A stretch of DNA of 64,000 nucleotides, taken from positions 6,014,001-6,078,000 of the forward strand of contig OX424560.1 of assembly GCA_949152475.1 (NCBI GenBank). Reading direction: 5' to 3'. Positions 1-12,214 of the stretch are shown one piece after another. The notes under the pieces were generated by a model. The model saw nothing but the letters and a program-made list of their open reading frames with translations, did not search any database and was not told where the DNA came from. Source of the DNA: Terebella lapidaria. Taxonomy: Eukaryota > Annelida > Polychaeta > Terebellida > Terebellidae. Position 1 is the first letter of the stretch. Every line of letters starts with the position of its first letter. Made by a program: the position numbers and the translations under genes.

Positions 1-456
1 GAAGACACGTGATTACAATGACACTTACCAGCAGCTGATTGTGCTGTTTGTGCACGATATAAGGGCTGCAGGAAGCCAAATGTAGGAGCTGAACTCTAGC
101 CGCAATGATCGACCTCTCAGTTTCGAATAGCAGAATGTATCGTTTGTTTGTATCAACAGTGTGAGTTTGCTAGGGGGAAATTCCATACTGTTCCTAGCAC
201 CATTGATTGGTCGTCTGCGCTGAGACCAGCCAGTCCTGGTGCTGCGACTCGGGACCGATAATCTTTAAATATTTTATATCATATCCTTACGCCACAGGTA
301 TGCGCAGGTTAGTCCGGGATGTAATGTATAGATCGTAGTATTATTATAGACTAACGATGTAATTGCGATGCGAGCTGTAGGGCAGGAAACCCCACTACGG
401 GGTTGATGGGTCGTCTATCATAGACTCTCACGACTCAGCACTAGACGGGAGCCGTT
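1..456 (+). other. Upstream / 5' UTR candidate of the signal-peptide exon
   Basis: No reading frame of note. The stretch precedes the start codon at 457 and could hold promoter and 5' UTR sequence. A short perfect hairpin lies at 388-404 (six-base arms AACCCC/GGGGTT, five-base loop). An AT-rich stretch near 265-280 could act as a TATA-like element, but nothing decides this. Confidence 0.3.
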
Positions 457-511
457 ATGTTGACACCGAAACTAGTTCTGATCGTGTTTGTTGTAGCAAC
501 GTGGAGTTTCG
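457..511 (+). CDS. First coding exon of a secreted protein (signal peptide exon)
   Basis: The ATG at 457 opens 18 codons plus one base, encoding a short polar start, a hydrophobic core (LVLIVFVVATW) and then SF. This is a typical secretory signal peptide. The exon ends exactly at a consensus donor, G|GTGAGT at 511/512, in phase 1, the phase commonly used between signal peptides and extracellular modules. The mature protein is not visible: the following 700 bp is a LINE fragment, and no exon with matching phase could be linked with confidence. I cannot name the gene. Supporting the call are the hydrophobic segment and the textbook donor; against it, the exon is short and unconfirmed. Confidence 0.45.
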
Positions 512-614
512 GTGAGTATAAAGGATCAATGCAGTGGTGGGAATACCGACATGACGCGTCATGCTAAAAGGCACAGACATATAGAGATCTCCACTTAATA
601 TCTGATCAGTTTCG

Positions 615-1262
615 CCAAGAGTTGTCTCAATGTTTCATGTAGTTGACTAATAACCTCCTATCCATGCACATGGGCATAACTGAAGCAATAGTATTTTCAT
701 CCAAATGCAAACATCACCTCGCAAAAAACATATCTTGTAACGGTCAAACTATCAGAGCCAAAAACGAAGTGAAATACTTAGGGCTTAAACTAGATAGTAC
801 CCTCTCATGTGTTTCATTTGTCAATGATATTATCCGTAAATGCACATGTAGATTAAAGTTACTGTATAAAAGTTCCTGAACCGTTTCAACTTCTCAACCA
901 TAGGTGCCAAAATGTGGAATAATCTTCCAACAACAATAAAGTCCCAAACTGTTAAATATAATTTCAAACAGAGTTAAAAGCTTTTTTTAAAACAATCTGC
1001 AGTAGACCAAACATGTATCCAATACTCTCCAGTGTTATAGCAGATACCAAATGTGTCTATTTCATCTAATTTAATGCTGTGTAAATTGTATACGTTTGTC
1101 TTGCCGGTCACTCATTTTGTATGTGGACCAATTTCGAGATAAGCAGCAATGCTTTTGAGCGCACCCACGGTGTATCATCATATTGTCATTTACATCATTT
1201 TCATTTGTATATATATGCTTGTCAATGCCTGTGTTTTTACACTGAAATAAATCAAATCAAAT
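615..1262 (+). mobile_element. 3' fragment of a non-LTR retrotransposon (LINE), decayed
   Basis: Frame 643-879 reads the end of a LINE reverse transcriptase: LSMHMGITEAIVF, then a VKYLGLKLD box, then a CRLKLLY segment. These match the RT thumb and C-terminal pattern K-T-E-x-I-x-F ... V-K-Y-L-G-x-x-L-D. A stop at 877 breaks it. From 881 another frame resumes with the usual C-terminal block (FNFSTIGAKMWNNLP) up to a stop near 976, so there is a frameshift and a nonsense mutation. The 3' end is marked by AAATAAATCAAATCAAAT near 1243-1262. The element is 5' truncated and dead, and lies downstream of the signal-peptide exon in the same orientation, presumably in its intron. Confidence 0.75.
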
Positions 1263-3298
1263 ACTGAAAGGGGAGGGGTCATTAAAAATGGATGAGGTAA
1301 GCTATTCGTATCACATTCGCAGTGTCTAAAATGCCACACAATAATAAGGTGGAAGAATCGATTGGGGCTCCTAGATTCAACTGGTCCTTGTCCGTTCACT
1401 TTTTGTTTACTCGAGTGATATAGGAGGGTGATATCTCATATACATCCCGTTGCTTATTGTGTGATCCAGATAATTAGGTGACGTACTTCTGATATCATCC
1501 ATGTGTACTAACACAAAACAACAAGCCTCGGGTGTCATACTAGGTCTCACTGAGAATGTCTTGTATTGTTTATTTGGAAGATAACAAAATACCTTATTCT
1601 ATTTCGTAAGTACAAATCAGATTTTCAAACACATATATCAATGACGAATCCATGATGTAACAAGTATGAATGACAGCATATATATATAAACGCCTTTGGT
1701 CTGTTACTGGTTAGGATAACTGATTGACTGAAGTGAAAAATACCATCGTACATAGAGCACATTAACCTACCAAAATCAGCTTTCGATAAAATTGGAATCT
1801 TTATGACATCCTACGAAATTTTTGCATATTATCAGTGGTATCAGGGCATGATAGAAACATTTTGGCAAGATATGTACTAATGGCTTCCTCCTTTTCACTG
1901 TTTGATTTCCGGACGATGACTTGAGAACGCCCTGACGAATCTCCAATGCTTTTTGACCAGTTATCCCACATATTATACAGATGCGCCCTGTTGTTTTGTA
2001 GCCGGCTCCGAAGTGTTGTCCAGCGAGGGCGCCAAAACATGACGGTTACTAACTGTATTAAAGTTGATGTAATTATAGGGCATGAGTATTTTGAAATGAC
2101 ATGTGGATGCATAGTGAACACCCAACGGAAAATTTCAGTATGAAGCTGCAGGATAATGTTAATACACTGGGCAACAGGCATACCAGCAGCTGTCCTTCCG
2201 GTACGAATCACGTGGTCAAAAGATAAACGCCACACATATGTTGTTTGAAACCTGGTTTAAAGTATGTGAATAGTGTTATGGTTGATTGAAATTTAACGTT
2301 CACGTGTTTCAATCGTTTATTAATTATTTTTGGTGAAAACCATCTGACAAACCAATGTTATATAAATTTGATATTGGTATAGATATTAAGTTGAAATTAA
2401 CCACACCAGTGTTACTGTGATAAATACAATGTACAGGATAAAGATACAAGAAAGTGAAAACTCAATGCTCACACACGAAATATTGTATTCATGATCAAGC
2501 TGGTACACAAAGTCCTCATCTAATATTACACAGAAAGTTCTTAAGACTACATGATATCATATGCTATTACAATTATGATGAAGTTATGAACATTATAGGT
2601 TTATTATACATATACACGTTTATTATAATATGGTTGGAGCTCTCATTTGTAGTTATCATTTCGTTATTGTAAATAATGTATGTAAAGGTATTCCGGCTGC
2701 CAATGTCAACATCAAAATTATTATTTTTTTCCCGTTAAGCTGCCTATCTCCTGGGAGCAATATTGCACCGTGTAAAAATGTGCAGGATATGGCTCTGCCC
2801 TTGTTTTATACAGGGTATATTTTCCCTTTTTTGAACTTACAGTCTATTTATAGGGTCGATATTGAAAAACGGACTTCTCTGAACACTACAATACAAAACC
2901 ACAATTCTCATACAAACCGGACTATACAAGATCAACTTTTCAGTATAATTGGATGCATTATGACACCCTGCATAACAATGATTATAATACAGTTTCAGTG
3001 TACACTTAGCTACACTGTACGATTGATTTATAGACATACCTTAATGTTACATAACCTAATAGATCAATGATATAACCTCCAAATAATGAATAATAATATG
3101 TCAACACAGTAGGATACCGTTTGCGGTAAATCATATCGAGATGAATCTCCCTCCAAGGGCTTACATGACGTGTTACCAATGGCACTATACATGTATATCG
3201 CTTTCAAATGATTCCATGATATTATCCGTCTACAATGACAGGTTCGTAGAGTGCTAAATGAGTTCAGACAACTTTCTAGACACCACCCAGATGTGATA
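1263..3298. other. Non-coding interval with one unassigned minus-strand ORF
   Basis: AT-rich sequence between the LINE fragment and the 3' end of the TRIM gene. Apart from the open frame at 1801-2235, no gene, tRNA or repeat was recognised. The part next to 3298 should hold the TRIM 3' UTR, but no single polyadenylation signal stands out. Confidence 0.4.
1801..2235 (-). CDS. Unassigned open frame, possible exon or remnant
   Basis: A 144-codon open frame without an ATG at its 5' end. In frame upstream it continues RFQTTY and abuts a possible splice acceptor (ACCAG|G) near 2250, so it could be a last exon ending at the TAA at 1801-1803. It contains tryptophan- and histidine-rich stretches (FRWVF, MFWRPRW) and a basic C-terminal part. 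No domain is recognised. It could equally be a decayed transposase fragment or chance. Confidence 0.25.
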   Translation of the reverse strand: MWRLSFDHVIRTGRTAAGMPVAQCINIILQLHTEIFRWVFTMHPHVISKYSCPIITSTLIQLVTVMFWRPRWTTLRSRLQNNRAHLYNMWDNWSKSIGDSSGRSQVIVRKSNSEKEEAISTYLAKMFLSCPDTTDNMQKFRRMS

Positions 3299-5146
3299 TC
3301 ATGGTGATCCCTTGAAGAAATGCAGCATGTCGTTGGAGAGGACGACGAGTTCGCCTCTCCTCGTGACGACTGCTGCCGGGGGTCTGTGTAATTGTCCTCG
3401 ACAGTAGCCTGGAGTTCCAATCATCTTGACTACTTTCCAATTAAAGTCGAATACAAACACACAATGTTTGACGAGATCTGTTGTCAAAATATACTTATCT
3501 TGTATGATACTCATTTGGCCAGACATTGACGTGCAGCTTTCGACGCGGTAGATATATTCTCCAGAATACGTTCGACATTTCAATTCACCCCAGTCTACCA
3601 GTTGTTGATTCTTGTTAAAAACGTAATAGTGTTCTTGTCCCATATCGAAAGGCATGTCTGTGACGTACACAGTTCCATCAGATGCTATGGAAATATGTCC
3701 TGGTCTGAAACAGGTGGATGTCGAAGCTGAGTATGTGCTCAATCTAGCGCCCTCCTTATTGTAGATATCAATGCGACCTACGAAACCGTCACATACTAGT
3801 ACGTGAATTTGGCATTTTCTGTCCACAGCAAACTTCCGCGGCCCTCCGGTTCGGATAAACCCGTCGGAGTTCACTAGGAACGAAGTTACCGATGGTTGTC
3901 CGATCAGGGAAATTGTCGACATACGCTCGTTGTCAAGTACGATTACAGTGCCTGATGTATCTACAGCTAGGTCTTTGATGTTTTGGAAGCGGATTTTTTT
4001 ACCCTCATGCTCCTTGTACAGGGATCGCTGGTACTGTCCTTCTTCGCTGAACACCTGGAGTCGTCCATTGCCATTGTCACCGACCACGATATTCCCAGAC
4101 ACTGGGCACACGGCCAAACAAGTTGGACCTTTGAACTCGCCTGCACCAGTGCCTCCTCGTCCTATACAACGCTTTAGAACAATATGGTCGCTTTCAACCA
4201 ATGCCTTTAAGTTTTGTTTTTCTGTCTCCACGTCTGGAATATTGCAGGAAGTAAGACCACATTGAGTCGATTCAGTTCTCGCTCCTCGGGTATTTGACAT
4301 TCCCAATATATTGATCTCATTCACTATTTGTGGCACATCGCCAACAAGATTTGCACCCGTGATTTTGGGAATGCCATCAGTCATCAACTGCAACTTGCTG
4401 CGCCATTCTTGCAGATCTTCTCTGATTCTGAACAACTGGCTTTGTGTGTAGGAAGCATCACTGTCACTCAGCTTGAGTATCTCTTTTTTACAGAAGTTAT
4501 TTACGAATGTATGGTATTCATTCGTTGCAGTCGAATATCTTGTCGTTATCTCCTTACGCACATTGTTGATATACTTGTCGACGTCTTTTAACAGTTGATC
4601 CTTCTTGTCTTGAATTGCTTGAGTGATCATTTCCACGGCCTTGTTAACTTTTTCCTCCATGGACTGTTTTTCGCTAATGAGTAGAGTGTTCAATGCCATC
4701 TTAGCAGGGAGCGATTGACCGCAATGTGCTGTGGTTACCAACACGAGTTCCTCACGAATTTTGTCCCGGAGTTCTTTTGTATGATTATCTCGGCACATCT
4801 CACAAATCAACAGTGTGCAGTGGAAACACTGGACGATAAGTTCTTGTCTCGAGCATATCGGACACACTGTCCCAGACCGCTTTGGTTCATCAGTTACTGA
4901 CTCCTTCTTCATCATGCGCATGATGGAGATGTTAGTTGGGAAGCCGCTTACAGTGCCTCTGGGAAGCTGGTGTTCAGCCCTGCACTCCGGACACCTCAAC
5001 GACTTCTTGCCCTGACTCAGTTGATGTAGACAAGGGGACAGGCAAAGAGTGTGGCCGCACGGAAGGATCTTGGGAGTCCTGAAGGGCTGGTGGCACACTG
5101 GACACTCGAGGTCTCTGTCGTCAAGATGAACTGCCGCTGTCGCCAT
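3299..5146 (-). CDS. TRIM-NHL family E3 ubiquitin-protein ligase (TRIM2/3/32/71-like architecture)
   Basis: Intronless 615-aa coding exon. A RING-HC finger spans residues 15-55 (C15, C18, C30, H32, C35, C39, C52, C55). A B-box-like zinc finger follows at about 95-122 (C95, C98, C107, C110, C115, C118, H122), then a helical, coiled-coil-prone segment at about 145-260. The C-terminal half (about 320-615) is a set of NHL-type beta-propeller blades, e.g. GAGEFKGPTCLAVCPVSGNI and IKDLAVDTSGTVIVLDN. The family recruits E2-ubiquitin through the RING, multimerises through the coiled coil and selects protein or RNA targets through the propeller. The start ATG has a good context (A at -3, G at +4). One oddity is an additional residue in the RING (C35-x3-C39 instead of x2). 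Such single-exon TRIM-NHL genes are greatly expanded in molluscs, so one-to-one orthology with a vertebrate TRIM cannot be claimed. Confidence 0.9.
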   Translation of the reverse strand: MATAAVHLDDRDLECPVCHQPFRTPKILPCGHTLCLSPCLHQLSQGKKSLRCPECRAEHQLPRGTVSGFPTNISIMRMMKKESVTDEPKRSGTVCPICSRQELIVQCFHCTLLICEMCRDNHTKELRDKIREELVLVTTAHCGQSLPAKMALNTLLISEKQSMEEKVNKAVEMITQAIQDKKDQLLKDVDKYINNVRKEITTRYSTATNEYHTFVNNFCKKEILKLSDSDASYTQSQLFRIREDLQEWRSKLQLMTDGIPKITGANLVGDVPQIVNEINILGMSNTRGARTESTQCGLTSCNIPDVETEKQNLKALVESDHIVLKRCIGRGGTGAGEFKGPTCLAVCPVSGNIVVGDNGNGRLQVFSEEGQYQRSLYKEHEGKKIRFQNIKDLAVDTSGTVIVLDNERMSTISLIGQPSVTSFLVNSDGFIRTGGPRKFAVDRKCQIHVLVCDGFVGRIDIYNKEGARLSTYSASTSTCFRPGHISIASDGTVYVTDMPFDMGQEHYYVFNKNQQLVDWGELKCRTYSGEYIYRVESCTSMSGQMSIIQDKYILTTDLVKHCVFVFDFNWKVVKMIGTPGYCRGQLHRPPAAVVTRRGELVVLSNDMLHFFKGSP

Positions 5147-5166
5147 CGTTGTACATGCAGTAATTC

Positions 5167-5182
5167 TCTGGAACCAATAAAA
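5167..5182 (-). promoter_or_regulatory. Probable splice acceptor of a 5' UTR intron of the TRIM gene
   Basis: On the minus strand a pyrimidine-rich TTTTTATTGGTTCCAG ends 21 bases before the TRIM start codon. This suggests that the long coding exon is preceded by a non-coding first exon farther upstream (higher coordinates). That exon was not found. Confidence 0.4.
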
Positions 5183-5199
5183 ACACTCGTTTCCAGTTT

Positions 5200-7660
5200 A
5201 TTCACCAAATATCATTCATAAAACTGTGACGTTTGATATGTCTACATCACACGATAGTTAGTTTGGATGATTTAACTTGTCATCGTCCGCCAACAATTTT
5301 TGGACCATAAATGGAAATACGTTATCAACTTTAGGGTGTTATCTATCATATTCACCTCTTTGTCTCATAAATGTTTATGTACTTCATATGCAGAAATTTC
5401 AGCATTATCCCGACGCAAAATCCCTGTTATTACAACTCTTACATTTATGTCCCAGACACCACCGACTTGGATTCTCTAGCAACGACCTCTACAATCGGGG
5501 TTGCCTTTTTCTACTTACACTTCTACACTACATACACACACTGGACATAGGAAGTGTCACCCCCTCAAGTATGGGACAAGCCGCAGCGCTTTTTAACATA
5601 GTCAGGACACCTGGGTCCGAAGTATATATTTGCAATTCGTGTCCCACCCCTCGATGATGACACGATTACTTTTATGTAATTATCAATGGCCCATCATGAA
5701 ACTATACTATGATACTTGTTGTCATGTTGATTATCCCAAAATTTGAAAATTAAAATTCACTTGCGGTCAATTTGGATGATATAAGTAATGGACAGATGCG
5801 GTTAGCGATCTAAATTTCCACAATAGGGCATTTAGCTCCATGTTACCAACATATGGACAAAAGTCCAGCTCCGATAGTACAAGTTCATGAAAGTTTGTAG
5901 TCGTGTTGTATGCAGTTGAACAATGTTGCACGTCCTGTTTGTTGAATACTTTGAACATGCTGAAAACTTTGGGATGAAGACAAAGTTTGGGATGAATAGT
6001 CAGCGTAGGTCAGCATTTGAGGTCACTTTCAGTCTTTCTGGTTTTTGACTGGAGTTTACACACTTCCTCATCTCCCTTCTTGGACATATATTCTGTCATA
6101 TTCCGTGGATATTTTTGGCAGGACTCTATTGGACATGCAGAGGGGAGGAAAGAAAGTGACAGCTTGCCGTAAAACTGACAGCCATGCAAGTTGGAATCTG
6201 GCATTTAGAGTACTATATATATGTCCAGTTTATATGTATTCCTGCATGTTTACCCCAATTCGTACCTTTTGCCTCAGAAACATGTATAAATAGTATTAGT
6301 TATCTAGTATTAACACTTTCTGGGTCTCCTAAAACGAAGTGAGTCCTGAATGTGTTTTAGGTCCCCGTGGACCCCGGATGTACAACAATGTAAGTTTTGG
6401 AAGGTGTCCTGATGAAGGTTAGCCTCGTCTGATTTTGGTCCGAAAATGACTTAAAATAAGTATTTCCCTGTTCAATATCAGAAAAGTTGAAGATCATTGA
6501 ACACGTTCTTCATTGTCTAGTAATTATGTTTCTTTGTCCGTCTACTCTGCGAAAATAACTAGGGGGTGACACTTCTAATGTCCAAAGTGTGTTTAAACCC
6601 AACACAAATATATGAAAAAAAACCGGTTTATTGTATAATTACAAACTGCACGATACAACAAAAAAACCTGCTCATAACTTTATGCCAGCATTACACACTG
6701 TCCAATTGCTCCTTTCCACGAAACTTCCCACAGCACACAGAACACGTACCTTACCTTACCCAATCAGGACACGCCAACACAAACTCGCACCACTCCTTCC
6801 AAATTTGACACGACATTTCCCCATGAGTTTTTGTTGCCAAATATTGATTGTATATCTGGCCTTTTTATTTTGGATAGATGTATTGTGTGTTACATGTATG
6901 CTGTCATTACTGTATATTTGAGGATACTCGCATGATAGGAGTATATCCGTGTACGTGGATGCGTTCAGGCCTATATACGTCAATTTTGTGCCACCGAAAA
7001 CCCTGAAGTAATCAAACTAAAGTGTTTGCCTTGTACTACTTACGCGAAGCTCTGAGTTGGATCTTAATGAACAGTACATGTGCATAATTGAATTGGGTCA
7101 GTGTATACAATGCAACTTGTATGTCTTGTTTGTGCATCACACATCATCACCAAATTTCATAATATATACATGTAGGTACAAGTACACCCATCGAACAATG
7201 AAGTTATTATTGACCGCTTACGTTTACAATTATTGAAAGTATGCCATCGATGCATTTGATGTTCAACACTCAGAATCTCATATGTGGAGACTTTTCCGCT
7301 TAGGTACAGGTATAACTTACCTGTTCAATCGGATCCTTTCTTGGTAAAATTGTGTGATCTTCGTTCAATTATATGCATCGAGAAAATTCATTTTCAATTA
7401 TGAATCACTGGTTGAATGATACACTGAATATTAAAAAGCGACTACAGGTGAAGTTCGTTTCACCTGTAATTATTTGTATTCAGGAAGTTACATTTAACTA
7501 GGACAACATGCATAAATTCAAAGGCAGTGATGTAAATCGATAGGATGTTCTATCTTTGGTTCAGGCTGCGGTTGATGTGTGTCTTTATGTTTGGTCCACT
7601 TGGGCGTCGAAAAACTAGTATCACACGAATCATCCGGTTAATTCTATACTGCCTTCATTT
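5200..7660. other. Non-coding interval upstream of the TRIM gene
   Basis: No gene recognised on either strand. Open frames here lack domains and are short. The promoter and first exon of the minus-strand TRIM gene may lie in this interval but cannot be pinpointed. Confidence 0.4.
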
Positions 7661-7674
7661 CTTCTTTTACGACT

Positions 7675-8130
7675 CCTGTCATATTTATCACAAAAAGTCA
7701 TGCTGTGAGTCCAAATAAAGTGACGGGAGAAATATTGTGTGACCATCAGTAATGTTTTCAAATAAGAATAAATTTTCGTGATTCTTATTTACTGGCGCTA
7801 TATTCTGCATCCAAAATAAAAATACGGGCAGAAAGCGTGTCCAGTGTTTTTTTGAGGTGGACGTGACGAAGTTGGCTCACGCCCATTGTCAATATTTCGC
7901 TATACGTTATATATCACAACGGTGAGTCCAACGATAAGTTATGGTGTGTAATCTACAGACGGGAAAAATATTTGTTTGACCTGCGGTAATGTTTTGGAAT
8001 AAAAATAAATTTGCGTGAAAAATAAATTTTTCTTATTCACTGGTTCTATATCCCACATCCAAAATACAAGTGTATGCAAGAGTCCGATTTTTATAGATAA
8101 ACGTGACGAAGTTGATTCACGTCAGCCTTT
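7675..8130 (+). repeat. Diverged tandem duplication, unit about 230 bp, two copies
   Basis: The copies run about 7690-7885 and 7915-8125. Both contain, in order, a GTGAGTCCAA block, a CGGGA(A)AAATAT block, TAATGTTTT with (A)ATAA(A)AATAAAT, a TTCTTATT(T/C)ACTGG segment, CATCCAAAATA, and an ending CGTGACGAAGTTG followed by TCACG. Divergence is high, so the duplication is old. It has no coding content. Confidence 0.6.
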
Positions 8131-8554
8131 CAATGCTTAGGGCCAAGCACGGAACTCAAATTTTTGGCTTAAGTGTCACTTTCCCTATGTATTTATCTTT
8201 GCCAAGTGATACTTTAGCCAAACGAGTCCAACACTTGGCCCTAGTGAGGCATTATACCACGAGAGGCCGATAATGTCAAAGAATACAATGTTCTCACTTG
8301 AAAATGTCGAGGTTGGTTTTCCCCCATGAAAATAAATTTTTGATTGATTGAATTCATTCTGGAACTATACATATACCCGACAATATACAGACATTTTCAT
8401 AATTAGAACGTTAATTGATTTATTCAGCGGCTATAGCCTTAAGCTGTGGAGGTTGCAGTCTGTGTCATCCTCTCGCCATCAATACCACAAGCTTTTATGA
8501 AGGAATTAAAACCTAAAAACATTTGACCTAATATTTGTACATTTTTCCAACTAT

Positions 8555-9120
8555 CTAGACCTGAGGTTGGAGATTGATAATGATTCTAACCTGTCAACTA
8601 GATTATATGACAAACGTGATGATTTCAATTTTTCCATAGTCAATTTCCCTTTTCTAAGCAGCAACATTCCTATGTCACCGGCATATGGTGTGTTTGTTTC
8701 TCAACTTATACGCTATTCCAGAGCTAGTTGCAAATATGAGGACTTTGTCTATCGAAGTGCCCAGCTAGTCTCTAAACTGCTACGACAAGGATATGTTTTA
8801 CCAAGACTTATCGCTGCGTTTAAGAAATTCTATGGACGTCATCATGATCTGGTTGATAAATACAGCAAATCCATGTCTTCCATGCAACTAGATCTATTTT
8901 CATGTTAATTTTGGGGAATTCATGACGGGTGCCACTAGTGGGGCAGGAAATGCTCACTCTTTCCGGAACACCTGATTTCACCTCCTGATGGCCATTTACG
9001 GGGGTTCATGAGTTTCCCTGTCATTTTTGTTTTCTCTCACTTTGTATGCCTGATATGACTTTCTGTCCCCGGACTATGAGATTGGATAACGGACCCTGTT
9101 TTGTTTGCTCGGAATACTTG
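8555..9120 (+). mobile_element. C-terminal fragment of a reverse-transcriptase retroelement (Penelope-related or similar)
   Basis: An open frame of about 117 codons ending at 8908 reads LDLRLEID, then LSTRLYDKRDDFNF, VNFPFLSSNIP, YGVFVSQLIRYSRAS, and FKKFYGRHHDLVDKY. This is a conserved block I recognise as the tail of retroelement RT proteins. The layout 'FLDL ... L-x-T-x-LY-x-K ... SQL-x-R' resembles the RT thumb/linker of Penelope-like elements, but the exact clade is not certain. The stop is followed by a GC-richer 3' tail (8920-9120) that includes AGATTGGATAACGGACCCTG, a segment also seen inverted at about 52348-52376. Everything upstream of about 8555 is missing, so the copy is 5' truncated. 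Confidence 0.6.
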
Positions 9121-12100
9121 ATACTGGGTATTGATTCCACGTCTATCTCTATCACGTCCAATTTATGAAAAAAATCGTAGGAAAACTATAAACCAAATTG
9201 AAAATGGATATTGTTGTTGCAATAACTATTATCTTGCGCATTCATAATCACATCAAATGCATTTTTATTCTTTTGCAATTTTTCGATTTTGACCTTTTCT
9301 GTGACCTTGAATTGCCGTTTAATATTGAACTGTAAGATTTCACAGTATTGTTTTTATTATCAAGGCACATATCCTGAAAGAAATTGGATTCGGAGCACCC
9401 TGGGTTTTTAATTGATTGGAACTCCTCAGCTGCAATATCACCACTTAATGAGTCGGCACCAATCGAGTTCAGGGGAGCTTCCAGGCAGGAATAATGGTCC
9501 ATGTTATAAATGCTGGTAACATTCCGCTGTGATTTCATTGTCAATGTTATAGCGTTCATATGAAATACATTCTATTTTAATGTCGAATTTAAGTAATGTA
9601 CAAGAGGTTGTTCTGTGCTGTAAGTTGTCTGCTTCAATTTGCATCACTGCGCCAAAACGCTTGCACCCTTCCCTGTCTAGACTCACGATAACCCCGCAAA
9701 CGCGATGAGAGTTTTTTCTTATTCACTCATGTCTGGTGAATATTTGTGTATAGAGGCAGAGCAACTTTAATTCAGCCATCTCGCAGAAAAGACCGACTAA
9801 CACCCCCTTTGGTTTTGTTATTTGTGATTTCAATTTGCTTGCTGCACTATGCCTGTTCATGCACATACATTCGCATATACTTCAGTACAGTAGTGCTCTA
9901 CTCATACTCCAGCCGTTAATATTTGTTTAGAGTCACTTCATTGTCTGGTCTGGTACTAGTAATTTGTATTCTCCATTCATTGCCTATATATACACTTAAT
10001 GTTTTCAGAATGCTTGTATTTAGACTTGTTCAAAGCTAAGTTTATTATCAGTGTTATCCATACATTTAAAACTGTAAAACAAGTTATGGAGCCAATAAAG
10101 TATATTTCATCTTATCGAGGACAAAACACATCATCACAAAAAGACATATAGTCGTGAACAATTTCAGGCTAAACCATCTTTTTGTGTTCCATCGAAATGA
10201 ATCGTAAGTCGTCATTTTGTCCTATAATGCACAAAGACACCACTGACAAACGTCTTACAAGTCTTCCAAGATATCTCGGATGTATGAAATTTCGATTGGG
10301 GCATATTCGGGTGCCTCATGATGCAAGATCCTTCTTGATATTTTAGAAGGATCGGCACCAAGCTCGTTATGATTCGACGGCGGCTTAATATTCTTACCAT
10401 GTGGAGTGGACAAGTGATGACGGGTGAAGGGAAGTCGCACATTACTGGCAGTGCAAATATTTTAGCACAAACAGCTCCAGTGGTGATCGAAATTAATGTT
10501 TTAAAAGAAAATTAAATTGTTTTTTCAGTAAGCTCATTCCGTGACAAAAGTTTGACAGCTTTCCCACAATACGGAGTATTACAAGTAGCGGTCGCATAAC
10601 TTGCATTCAGGATATTATTGTTTCAAACTGGGATCAGACTAGAAGTAGCTGCAAACAAACAGTTTTTCGTTGTCGCAGCCTTTCTTCGAACTTTGCTGCT
10701 TGTATAGTTTCAGAATAATTGTACTGCGTTTTATCGGCAGCATGTCACGTCCAATTTACAGTTTGCTGATAGTTTGAGAAGTAATGAGTTCACGCGCCTG
10801 CTGAGAGATTCGACCTTGCCTCAACACGACACGAAACAACTGACATCAAATTTGCTCATGTCAAACGAACAACTATGAGCACAATTGGAATGTCAACGGT
10901 GGATATAAATGGGATTAGTTTCGAATAGGGTTAACTACGTTCGACATGAAAAAGAATGTTTCGACGAAATGAATCTGAACTTAAAATTATGGTTTGCCGC
11001 TGACTCATCCATCCTTCATCTTTTCACAGTAAGCACACAGCCAATGGTACCAACACAAGCACGATTGATTTATATGCAAAGTGAATAACGATGGACTAGA
11101 AATTCCCCAAGAGTATTGATATCGGTTGTCATTACCAGGACACCAGTCGCGGTTTCGTAGTATAATAAACATTTCCCACAGGGATTCATGTTCACCAATG
11201 ATATTTGAAAATAATTTGATTGATAAAGTTAAGCCATTGATAATAATTGATTTTCATTTGAACCATCCTAAGCTGTTCATATAGAAATTCAACATTATTT
11301 ATATCCGAGCGTGTGTCATACTTATCACCACAAGTGCATTATTTTTCTTTTTAGGTATTAGTATCAAGTGAGTGGTAGAATGGGCTTCTGGTTTTGTATA
11401 CCACGGAGGCAGAGAAACGCATTCAGACATTCACTAAAAGCATGCCTATGGGACGTGCTGATGAAATCATATACAATAATGAGAAATAAGCCTAAACAGA
11501 CGGAATTCAGCCAATCAGCAACACTTCGCATATATACAAAAGATAAATGTGTGGAAATCTGACATGAATTACGCAAAATGCAAATCATTCTTCCACCTCA
11601 TGCATATAGAATCTTCAACATTCATGTAATGTGAGTCCAATTGATGGATGAATAAGCATTGTATGGCCAATGTCTGTCCACCCTGGGCATGAATACGCGT
11701 CCTGGTGGAATCGTCAAAACTAAGCCTAGCTAATTTCGAGTGGAGCTATACACTAATAATCTACCAAAACAGTCTGAATCGACCTGTGTGTAATTTTTTC
11801 GAAACATGACTTACGCCTATAGTATTGTTATATATATATGTAACTCTTTCGTGAACTAGTCAGAAGAGATGTGATAAATGTCAAGTATAGATTGTTTCAG
11901 AAGCCCATTTTAGCATCGACCCATGAACATGATGAATAGTATTTAGTCACAACTTACTAGAATAGTATTTTTTCGGTTGTCATTCTACAATATTGACAAT
12001 TTACTATGATCTGTCATATAAAAAGCATATACATGTTCGACAAGTTCAATAAAAAGAGAATACCAAAAGTATCACATCCAAATATATCCCACATGAAAGT

Positions 12101-12214
12101 CGTGCCTTATGTGAATAGGAAACCCAATCAACATTGCCGAGACTAATTTCCACACCCAGACGACAAAACACCTTTTGTCAAAACGACAGTTGCACTGTCG
12201 AATGTTTTATTTTT
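9121..12214. other. Non-coding interval
   Basis: No recognisable gene. A 103-codon minus-strand frame at 9248-9559 (ATG start, serine-, asparagine- and lysine-rich, ending in a basic SRSQKRSKSKNCKR stretch) has no known domain and could be chance. No repeats with clear borders were found. Confidence 0.35.

Noticed and set aside
8136..8250. AGGGCCAAG ... CTTGGCCCT inverted pair
   Set aside because: Only nine bases, with no target duplication or second copy; may be chance.
9248..9559. 103-codon minus-strand frame
   Set aside because: Has an ATG and low-complexity basic end but no domain or partner exons; left as a note only.
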